A DNA stretch of 64,000 bases from an uncultured Lachnospiraceae bacterium (lineage in GTDB: Bacteria; Bacillota; Clostridia; Lachnospirales; Lachnospiraceae), in assembly GCA_934351835.1 (NCBI GenBank), contig CAKRJP010000007.1, positions 59,589 to 123,588 of the forward strand. The letters are read 5' to 3'. The notes beneath the pieces are model-generated. The model was not told where the DNA came from. It made no database searches and worked only from the letters and a program-made list of their open reading frames with translations. A program made the position numbers and the translations under genes. Every line of letters begins with the position of its first letter. Within the stretch, counting starts at the first letter, position 1. Below are positions 26,953-33,489 of the stretch, one piece after another.

Positions 26953-27292
26953 GAAAATGCCCTCCGGCAATCGAGTGGAAATCCCCCGCCATCTTTAACA
27001 CTTCGTATTTCATTTCATAGATTCTGGTTACACTTTGGTCGATTTTCTTACGCATTTCCTGTGAATGGATGCCGCCGCTGTTGAAATGCCTTGCAATCTG
27101 GTTTAAGTTGCTTCCGATTTTCCCAAACTCTGCAATTAGTTTCTTTAACTCTGGCAGGTCTGCTACAATCTCATACTTTGCAGTTAGCTTTTGTTTCATA
27201 ATTTGTTTTCGGGCATATTCTGCCAACGGGAGATGTGCGGCTTTTGCGTTTTCAGAGACGATTTCGTATTCTGTGTCGGTGAGGCGGAGCAT
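26924..27292 (-). CDS. MobC-like mobilization protein
   Basis: A 122-residue protein overlapping the relaxase start by 29 bases. TDTEYEIVSENAKAAHLPLAEYARKQI is a ribbon-helix-helix type block; NLNQIARHFNSGG is the conserved MobC signature. In-frame sequence with a basic character (RPKKEKELRRKHQI) continues upstream of the ATG, but without a normal start codon, so the true N-terminus may be longer or mutated. Confidence 0.72.
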   Translation of the reverse strand: MLRLTDTEYEIVSENAKAAHLPLAEYARKQIMKQKLTAKYEIVADLPELKKLIAEFGKIGSNLNQIARHFNSGGIHSQEMRKKIDQSVTRIYEMKYEVLKMAGDFHSIAGGHFHGDTETHSE

Positions 27293-27585
27293 AATCTGAT
27301 GTTTACGTCGTAATTCTTTTTCTTTCTTCGGTCTTGCCGTTTTATAATTCCTTTCTGAGCGGTGTTCGTGATATGCTTTCTCGTTTATAAAGGGTTCTAT
27401 AATATAAGCCGATTGGAGAGGGATAATGGGAAATGAAAAAGATTTTTTGTAGAAATGCCTGCATTTTCCGTGATTGGTACAATCACGCTGCTACTGTTTT
27501 TAACAGGAGCCAGAACTGTATATTTGAAAAATATGCAATAACCGAGGGCATGGGGAGCGGAATCCTCATCAAGATTGCCAGGTGC

Positions 27586-27801
27586 TCAAAATCCACAAAG
27601 TGGGTTTTGAGTAACTCAGGCGAATCTTGCGCTTTATTTGAGAACTCAAATAAAGCGTTATAGCGATAAATACCTTATCTTGAATTCCGTATAAACACGT
27701 TATAAATTTAACCTTATCACAAAAAACACGGGATACTATTTTGATTCATACAGAGAGAGAAACCTATAAAAACACGGGATAAAACATTTATCGCTATAAC
27801 A
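27586..27801. repeat. repeat cluster: candidate oriT or attachment site of the broken mobilization unit
   Basis: The 690-bp gap between mobC (27292) and 27983 holds no convincing gene. It contains an 11-bp inverted repeat (27586-27596/27600-27610), a perfect 12-bp inverted repeat (27630-27641/27646-27657), a perfect 15-bp inverted repeat 114 bases apart (27657-27671/27786-27800), and inside it a direct repeat AAAAACACGGGATA (27722-27735 and 27768-27781). Such nesting suggests an origin of transfer or a recombinase/initiator binding site. Confidence 0.55.
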
Positions 27802-27846
27802 TAAGCGTCAGATAAGAACGTGTAGAGACAAGCAGCGATTATAGAA

Positions 27847-27882
27847 AACTCCCCTGCTACTTAAAATGGGAGCAGGGGAGTT
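27847..27882 (-). terminator. intrinsic terminator of the BlaI operon
   Basis: AACTCCCCTGCT (27847-27858) and AGCAGGGGAGTT (27871-27882) make a perfect 12-bp GC-rich stem with a 12-base loop. On the minus strand it is followed by TTTTC. It lies 100 bases after the last gene of the leftward operon. Confidence 0.75.
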
Positions 27883-27983
27883 GAGATGTCAATGACAATA
27901 AAATAATCTTTAAAATGCAGTTTTCCATTATCTCTCTCATCATCTGGTGATTATTCACATGTCTTTTCCTTATATTAGAAAAA

Positions 27984-28244
27984 TTAAGCTTTAATCCATT
28001 TGCCAATCCATTTCCTTGTTGTTTGATTATATCTACGTTTATACAAGACGCCATTTAAGGTTTTATATTTCCAAACAATAGTGTGCGAAGCCGGACTGAT
28101 TTCTGGAGGCGTAGCATCCGTCGAAGCAGCATAAACATTTGAAGTAATAAGCGTATGATTAGCAAAAGCTATAGATGATGGCGTTGTCAGACTAAAAATA
28201 AAGCTGCAGATTAAAGTGATAAATAGTGTTTTAGTCGTTTTCAT
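27984..28244 (-). CDS. small secreted protein in the BlaI-M56 operon
   Basis: An 86-residue protein with a signal peptide (residues 1-29: LFITLICSFIFSLT core, possible cleavage SIAFA or VYAA). The mature part is small, basic and aromatic, ending with VWKYKTLNGVLYKRRYN and KWIGKWIKA. It has no Cys, so it is not a lipoprotein. The start overlaps the M56 protease stop by 14 bases, so the two are co-translated. Possible roles are immunity protein, signal for the protease or a toxin-like peptide; none can be shown from sequence. Confidence 0.7.
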   Translation of the reverse strand: MKTTKTLFITLICSFIFSLTTPSSIAFANHTLITSNVYAASTDATPPEISPASHTIVWKYKTLNGVLYKRRYNQTTRKWIGKWIKA

Positions 28245-29385
28245 GAATTGGTTCCCCTTCCTTGTAGCGTGGCAATCTTTTTAAGTCTTCAGAGAGGTGG
28301 TCGATGTTGGCAAAGAACCTTCCTTCGTAATAAATGGTATATTGTTTGGTTCCGTGATCAATGATATAAGCGTTATTTTCACGGAGCTCTACTGCGCCGT
28401 CTGTCACCGGATACAGCTCCCGAAAATTAGGTTCAGGGACGCAGAAAACAGAGAATATGACCACAGCAAATATGGCCGTATGGCACAGATACCCGTGTAC
28501 ACGCTTAAAACGGGAAGTATTTTCCTGATGGTTTAAGATAAAGTAGATTCGTGTACTTAGTACAGAGGTATCATTTACGGCAAAGTGCATCATGCGGCTG
28601 GGCTCTGCGAGCCTGGCGCTTTGTATTCTTTTTGCGGTTTTTACAATCAGTTCAGCGTAATCGGTGACACTGAATTTCGGGTTGGATTGTATCAGGAAAA
28701 AGTCGTTGGAAAGCTCCAGAAAGAGCATAAATTCTTTTTTTAAATGCTGTACAAAAGGATTCCACCAGTGTATGCGGCAGATAATTTCCATCAGAAATTC
28801 AAGCCATAGGTGATGCTCTTTATAGTGCGCAATCTCATGCAGGCAGATGTACTTAAGCTCCGTTTCGGAAAAGCTTTGCTCATCGGGCATTATCAAAATC
28901 GGATGTAATAATCCAGTGATGGCCGGAGAGATTGGCTCCGGGATAAGGGCAATCCGTATCGGTTTGGCAAGGTATTCCTGTAAAAACTCGTACAGATATG
29001 CATATGCGCCTTTTTTTTCAACAAAAAATGCAGAGAGCGCATGGTGCAGCCGTATATACTGAACCAGGAGCCGCAACAGCAGGATAAAAGCGACCGTAAA
29101 CCAGATTGAAAATATCAGCGTATCCACCCGTAGACGGCAGTCAGCAATATTTTGTGTTGTAAAGTCTAATATCCTTGGCAGGACCTGATAAGACTGAAAC
29201 GAATAGGTAAAAGGAAAATTGAAAGGTATACTCATGCGGATTAAAATAACAAGTATACCGATTAACGAAAATTGTATCGTGCGTTTGTGGAAAACGGATG
29301 TGTGGTGCATGATGATATGCAGGTACACCGTGAGAAAAAGCGTTATAATAAAGCAAGTAAAAAAAGGTCCAAATGAAAGCGCCAT
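28231..29385 (-). CDS. M56 (BlaR1/MecR1-like) membrane metalloprotease
   Basis: A 384-residue membrane protease. Hydrophobic segments occur at about residues 5-25, 38-55, 90-110 and 300-318. The zinc motif HEIAH is at 183-187, followed by a second conserved region (ICRIHWWNPFV). BlaR1/MecR1 proteins are about 585 residues with a C-terminal penicillin-binding sensor; here only some 70 residues follow the last membrane segment, so a different signal must be sensed. The RBS is made by the last GGA GGA codons of blaI. By analogy it would cleave or destabilise BlaI on activation. Confidence 0.85.
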   Translation of the reverse strand: MALSFGPFFTCFIITLFLTVYLHIIMHHTSVFHKRTIQFSLIGILVILIRMSIPFNFPFTYSFQSYQVLPRILDFTTQNIADCRLRVDTLIFSIWFTVAFILLLRLLVQYIRLHHALSAFFVEKKGAYAYLYEFLQEYLAKPIRIALIPEPISPAITGLLHPILIMPDEQSFSETELKYICLHEIAHYKEHHLWLEFLMEIICRIHWWNPFVQHLKKEFMLFLELSNDFFLIQSNPKFSVTDYAELIVKTAKRIQSARLAEPSRMMHFAVNDTSVLSTRIYFILNHQENTSRFKRVHGYLCHTAIFAVVIFSVFCVPEPNFRELYPVTDGAVELRENNAYIIDHGTKQYTIYYEGRFFANIDHLSEDLKRLPRYKEGEPIHEND

Positions 29386-29387
29386 AT

Positions 29388-29774
29388 TTAATTTCCTCCG
29401 TTGATAAGAATGTGTTTGCGCTGGGCTATCATCTCTTCCAGATGCTCTAATTCATCCAGGTCTGTTTCAGTATCGATCAATGAAGCAATTAACGCAGATT
29501 TCTGCCCGTCTCCGAGTATATCTGTACAAGTATTGCCAAAATACTCATCACGGGAAATGACTGGCGCATAGCTTCTGGTAAGCACCGTACCGCTGTAGAC
29601 GATATCTGCCACTTTAATAGAATGGTTCGCAATCAGTGAGCGGAGACATGCCTGTACGGTATTGATATTCAATGTATCGTCTTTCCTGACAATATCGGAT
29701 GCAACCATTGGCGTATCGCTTTCCCACAGAACCTTCATAACATCCAGTTGCTTTTTTGTAAATCGTTTCTTCAT
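29388..29774 (-). CDS. BlaI/MecI/CopY-family repressor
   Basis: A 128-residue winged-helix repressor. KQLDVMKVLWESDTPMVASD and the recognition region LNINTVQACLRSLIANHSIKV are the conserved winged-helix parts; the C-terminal helices (SALIASLIDTETDLDELEHL) serve for dimerization. It is first in a three-gene leftward operon and divergent from the lanthipeptide genes, across a 507-bp gap. It probably represses its own operon and perhaps the lanthipeptide promoter. Confidence 0.88.
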   Translation of the reverse strand: MKKRFTKKQLDVMKVLWESDTPMVASDIVRKDDTLNINTVQACLRSLIANHSIKVADIVYSGTVLTRSYAPVISRDEYFGNTCTDILGDGQKSALIASLIDTETDLDELEHLEEMIAQRKHILINGGN

Positions 29775-29838
29775 TATTATATCACCTCGCTTTTTATGAT
29801 AATTGTTCGGATAGCATAATCATTGCATAAAAAAGAAA

Positions 29839-30238
29839 ATATGTCCATACTAAAAAAAGATAAAAATAAAAAAAGAATATTTTTTTAATAAAATAATAAA
29901 AATAATTATTGTTTTATATATTGACATATTAGAAAAATAATCACATTTTAATCATAAGAAGGTCTAATTCCAAGATGCTTGCATCGCGCAAACTAATACC
30001 GAGCAAAGCGAGATTGAGGCGAACACTCTGCTTCTACAAAGAAGGCGGCAAACGTCTTTGTGGCGTTTGAGTGCTTGCATCAGGGAAGTTTATTTAAAAA
30101 TGGTCTGGTTTAATATACTAGTGTTGTTATAAGAATATATATATGAATGAAAATAATAAAAAAATATTTTTTTTAATAAAATAAAAAATTTTGATTGACA
30201 AAACAAAAAAAAAATGACATATTAAAAAAGTAATTACA
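29839..30238. promoter_or_regulatory. AT-rich divergent control region with repeated motifs
   Basis: The 507-bp gap between blaI and the precursor gene has no gene. It contains AATATTTTTTTAATAAAATAA near 29876 and again near 30163 (one base different), and the 24-base box TGACATATTA-N5-TAAT-N-ACA at 29922 and 30215 (20 of 24 identical). The heptamer ATATGTC/GACATAT occurs three times (29839, 29923, 30216), a possible BlaI half-site. Between the copies lies a GC-richer block with TGCTTGCATC direct repeats (29976, 30072) and a CAAACG/CGTTTG hairpin. Confidence 0.5.
30195..30223 (+). promoter_or_regulatory. putative promoter of the lanthipeptide operon
   Basis: TTGACA (30195-30200), 17 bases, CATATT (30218-30223). 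The GACATAT heptamer overlaps the -10 box, so a repressor bound there would block transcription. A second TTGACA-17-CATTTT arrangement is at 29921-29949. Confidence 0.5.
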
Positions 30239-30281
30239 AAGGAATTCCGAAACAACTTAAAAGAAAAAAGGAGGAACAATT

Positions 30282-30500
30282 ATGGGTAACTTTAAAGATT
30301 TTGATCTTGACTTAAGGAATGTAGCATCAGGTGGGGAAGCGGAGCCAAGTGGAGTATCAGAGATTTCGACTAAGATTGTGAGCTTCATATCCAAAATGTC
30401 ATTAAAGAACAAGTGTAAATCTGTTGATACGCCGACAACAGGAAGGTCAGCGATGTGCTGCAAGAGGACGAATGCTGCGGCTGAACCTCAGTGTATCTAA
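30282..30500 (+). CDS. class I lanthipeptide precursor (FxLD leader)
   Basis: A 72-residue peptide with a strong RBS (AAGGAGG, 7 bases before ATG). Residues 7-11 are FDLDL, the FNLD-type box by which LanB and LanC recognise class I leaders. The leader probably ends around residues 20-31 (GGEAEPSG region); no classical P-[RQ] cleavage site is present. The rest is rich in Ser/Thr (about 12 after residue 25) and has four Cys: 45, 59, 60, 71. The first 20 core residues (STKIVSFISKMSLKNK) hold no Cys and could form an amphipathic helix; the Cys part holds TPTTG and SAMCC. The core matches no lantibiotic I know. Confidence 0.85.
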   Translation: MGNFKDFDLDLRNVASGGEAEPSGVSEISTKIVSFISKMSLKNKCKSVDTPTTGRSAMCCKRTNAAAEPQCI

Positions 30501-30564
30501 AATGTAAGAGCGTGGCATTTTGCTGCGCTCTTTTATAAAAAAGAATCAAAGGGAAGGTATGAAT

Positions 30565-31539
30565 ATGGAGACAATTTTATTTTCAAAAACAGATAAAATA
30601 AAAATCGTTACATTTGCAGCTGTAGCTTTTGGATTGCCGTGGTTACTGTTACCGCAGATACGGGTAGAGGGGATTTTGGCGTACAATATACCGGCGTCGT
30701 ACATGATGATTCTTCCGACTTTCGGTATTATATTGGGAAGAATTATCTGTGAGCGAAAAATTCATGGGTGGTTTCATTGGATTTATACAATTGCTTTTAT
30801 CGAGAGTACTGCGGTGATGGTATTGTGTGCGGCGAAAGTAATAACCGGGAAAGCGGCAGATGATATGCTGACGGTTTCTTCTATGGCATTGAGCATCGTT
30901 CTTTTATTGGGCAGGATGATTGACGAGCAGGAACTTTATCCGTTTAAAGATTTAAAAAAGGCCATTGGCATTTATATTATGTTTGTAGCCATTGCGCAGA
31001 TATCAAACCTTCCGCAGCTTATACATGCCGGAGCCTTGCGCACGGCAGATGAGATTGTTTCCAATCTACTGTTTGCGCCAATTGACATTTTCGTGGTGCA
31101 AAGTATATATTTTTTCGGGGAAGAATATGCATGGCGGGGGTGCCTGCAGGGACGGCTGCAGAATATATTCGGGAAGCGCATGGGCGTTATTTTGCTGGGA
31201 ATCATATGGGAGCTGTGGCATATGCCGCTGTGGTTCCAGATCTCTGAGCCGGGGCAGGGGAAGCTGATTGTACTGCTTGTTTTGATGCGTATGCCGTATG
31301 TTATTGCGCTAGCTGTATTTTTTGGATGGGCATATATGAAGACAAATAATATCTGGCTCTGTGTTTTGATTCATGGAGTCAATAATGCGGCGGTGGCAGC
31401 ATTTGATTCTGATTTAGTAACTGTCGCCGATACGGTTGAAAGTGTAAGCGTCTTTGACGGTATTATGACCGCTGTTGCTGTGATTGTTATGCTGCTATTT
31501 CTTTTTACGAAGGAATACAGAAAAGGGGAAAGAGTATGA
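30565..31539 (+). CDS. CPBP-family intramembrane metalloprotease
   Basis: A 324-residue polytopic membrane protein with the three CPBP (Abi/CAAX protease) motifs: EEYAWR at 186-191, WHMP with His219, and HGVNN with His270 and Asn273/274. The start at 30565 lies 7 bases after GGGAAGG; ATG 30559 is too close. In bacteriocin loci such proteins commonly give self-immunity or trim peptides. Because no LanP or LanFEG is present, either role is plausible here. It overlaps the next gene by 4 bases. Confidence 0.82.
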   Translation: METILFSKTDKIKIVTFAAVAFGLPWLLLPQIRVEGILAYNIPASYMMILPTFGIILGRIICERKIHGWFHWIYTIAFIESTAVMVLCAAKVITGKAADDMLTVSSMALSIVLLLGRMIDEQELYPFKDLKKAIGIYIMFVAIAQISNLPQLIHAGALRTADEIVSNLLFAPIDIFVVQSIYFFGEEYAWRGCLQGRLQNIFGKRMGVILLGIIWELWHMPLWFQISEPGQGKLIVLLVLMRMPYVIALAVFFGWAYMKTNNIWLCVLIHGVNNAAVAAFDSDLVTVADTVESVSVFDGIMTAVAVIVMLLFLFTKEYRKGERV

Positions 31540-32270
31540 AAGTAGTTGGTTATGCAGGAAGTCGCTCCGCGTTTTCAAAAAGCATCTGTCTGGGAGAAAA
31601 ATTGAAAACAATGCTGCGAGAGAAGAACATAGAAATGGAACTGTATACAGCCAGAAACAATGTAGTGGAGGAGTGTCGGGGATGCGGAAAATGTTTTGAT
31701 GAAGGGTTATGTCCGCAGGATCAAGAGGATAGTATGGAATACATTAGAAAAAAAATTCTAGAAGCAGATTTAATTGTTTTACTGTCGCCAGTCTATTTGA
31801 ATAATGTGTCCGGCGCGATGAAAACATTTCTTGACAGGATTGGATCTTGGGTTCATACTTTGGCACTTTCCGGGAAAATGGGGATTGTAGTGACAGTGAC
31901 AGATCAAAGCGGACAGGAATTTGTTTCTTATTACTTGCAGAAGCTCCTTTTACAGATGGGGTGTAATGTGGTTGGAGAGTATAAGGTTGTGGCACTAGAG
32001 GAATTAGATCAGGAGGAAGTTATAGAAAGAATTGTATCCAATATCGTAAAAGCATTTTCTGATCAAGAACAATATATAAGCACGGCTGATTTAGAAAATA
32101 CGTTTCAGTATCTGAAGGCTAGATTTGTCAACGCGGATATGGAACAGTATAAAGATGAATCCTATGAGATTAAATATTGGTATGATTCCGGGATGGCAGA
32201 GTGCGAGACTTTTCAGGAAGTGCTGAACCTTAGAAAATTACAATGCAGGAGTGATGTACATGAAGTCTGA
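31536..32270 (+). CDS. iron-sulfur flavoprotein-like NAD(P)H-FMN oxidoreductase
   Basis: A 244-residue flavodoxin-fold protein. The N-terminal GYAGSRS suggests the FMN phosphate loop, and LSPVYLNNVSGAMKTFLDR is the family's conserved FMN-binding stretch. A compact C-x2-C-x2-C-x5-C motif (Cys47, 50, 53, 59) is that of the Isf-type iron-sulfur flavoproteins. In a lanthipeptide operon it may reduce dehydroamino acids to D-amino acids (a LanJ-like job) or control redox state of the Cys residues; both are inference. The start overlaps the CPBP stop (ATGA), the end overlaps lanC. Confidence 0.75.
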   Translation: MKVVGYAGSRSAFSKSICLGEKLKTMLREKNIEMELYTARNNVVEECRGCGKCFDEGLCPQDQEDSMEYIRKKILEADLIVLLSPVYLNNVSGAMKTFLDRIGSWVHTLALSGKMGIVVTVTDQSGQEFVSYYLQKLLLQMGCNVVGEYKVVALEELDQEEVIERIVSNIVKAFSDQEQYISTADLENTFQYLKARFVNADMEQYKDESYEIKYWYDSGMAECETFQEVLNLRKLQCRSDVHEV

Positions 32271-33489
32271 GGTTAAAGAAGAAATACAGACTTATATACG
32301 GTATATTAATGAGAATGACCTCAGAGACAAGTGTGAGGAATACATTCAGATGTTTTTTTTTCTATCGCAAATGATGTTAGAAGAGAGTTTGGGAGCGGAC
32401 GAAAGAGTAATTCAGTCAATGGCGCAAAAGATGGTAGGACTACTGGGACAGGATCTGGATATAGATTTTGCTTCTCCGAATGATGGAATGTATGGGGGAT
32501 TGGGAGTGCTTACATTTTCAGTTCATGAGATCATGGGAAGGACAGGAGAGTTAAAAGAGACTTCAGAATTGCTGGATAGATTTTTATTAGATCAAGCGTG
32601 TCAGAAAGCAGATTTGTTCCAGCAGAGGAAACTTTCGTTTGGTTCGTACGATATATTAGGCGGAATTGCAGGTGTGGTATATTATCTGCTGGACTGTGAG
32701 GAAATACTGAACCAGCCGGAGGAGAAGCTGAAATTGCGGGATCTGATACGGTTCTTAATCTATTTGTCAGGAGATTATTCTTATGGGGGGAAACAAATTC
32801 TTCGCTATCACATAAGAAGAAGACAACAGTTTCTTGCAATAGAACGAAAGACGATGAAACAGGGACATATCAATTTCGGGATGGCACATGGGGTTGCGGG
32901 CCCGCTCGTCGCTCTGGCGAAGGCGAAGAGACAAGGAATCCAGGAAATGTATCTGGAGGAAGCAATCTGGAAATTATTCGGGCTGTATGAGGAATTATGT
33001 GTGGAGAATAATGGGATTGTTCGCTATCCGAGAAGGCTTCCGATTGACTGTTATGTCAGCAAAACGAGCGCTGATCTTACGGAGAATGCCGGGTGGTGTT
33101 ATGGGAATCTGGGGATTGTCCGCAGTTTAATGAAGACGGCGAAGTATTTAAGGAAGCCGATGGAATATGCGTATTATCTGGATAAATTGGTGGATATTTT
33201 AGCACAGCCCGCAAAGGAATACAATCTCTCCAGCCCAATCGTATGCCACGGATATGGGAGTGTGATTTCGATACAGAAATATGCCTTTCTGGAAAGCCAG
33301 GATGAAAGGTGTCTTGTGAACCTGGAGAGAAACGTGGAGATCACACTGAAAGAGCATAGAAAGAAAATGCAGGATGAAGGTTACCGTAAGGATTTTTCGC
33401 TGTTGAATGGAAGCGCAGGAACAATACTGGCGTTGTGTAACAGCATGACAGGCAATCTTACTTACGGGAAATTATTATTTATGGATTGA
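32260..33489 (+). CDS. lanthipeptide cyclase LanC (first copy)
   Basis: A 409-residue LanC that adds Cys thiols to dehydrated Ser/Thr. Zinc ligands are Cys280 (WCYG), Cys329 and His330 (CHGYG); the active-site His is His210 (MAHG). From memory of NisC, the equivalent residues are H212, C284, C330 and H331, so all are conserved. The start is ATG 32260, 8 bases after AGGAG. Same strand and overlapping neighbours on both sides. The second LanC in the cluster is a paralogue, not a duplicate of the DNA. Confidence 0.92.
   Translation: MKSEVKEEIQTYIRYINENDLRDKCEEYIQMFFFLSQMMLEESLGADERVIQSMAQKMVGLLGQDLDIDFASPNDGMYGGLGVLTFSVHEIMGRTGELKETSELLDRFLLDQACQKADLFQQRKLSFGSYDILGGIAGVVYYLLDCEEILNQPEEKLKLRDLIRFLIYLSGDYSYGGKQILRYHIRRRQQFLAIERKTMKQGHINFGMAHGVAGPLVALAKAKRQGIQEMYLEEAIWKLFGLYEELCVENNGIVRYPRRLPIDCYVSKTSADLTENAGWCYGNLGIVRSLMKTAKYLRKPMEYAYYLDKLVDILAQPAKEYNLSSPIVCHGYGSVISIQKYAFLESQDERCLVNLERNVEITLKEHRKKMQDEGYRKDFSLLNGSAGTILALCNSMTGNLTYGKLLFMD

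Noticed and set aside
27433..27663. A 76-codon open frame in the gap upstream of mobC
   Set aside because: It runs through several perfect inverted repeats, has Cys/Asn-rich unnatural composition and no homologous motif; the repeats explain the sequence better.
27721..27781. Start of a CRISPR array (AAAAACACGGGATA repeats)
   Set aside because: Only two copies of 14 bases, no regular spacing and no cas genes in the window.
28231..29774. Beta-lactam resistance locus (BlaR1-BlaI)
   Set aside because: No beta-lactamase or PBP2a gene is near and the M56 protein lacks the penicillin-binding sensor domain.
29963..30110. A tRNA or small structured RNA gene in the GC-richer block of the divergent gap
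   Set aside because: No cloverleaf, no TTC-box and no CCA end; only short direct repeats and small alternative hairpins are seen.
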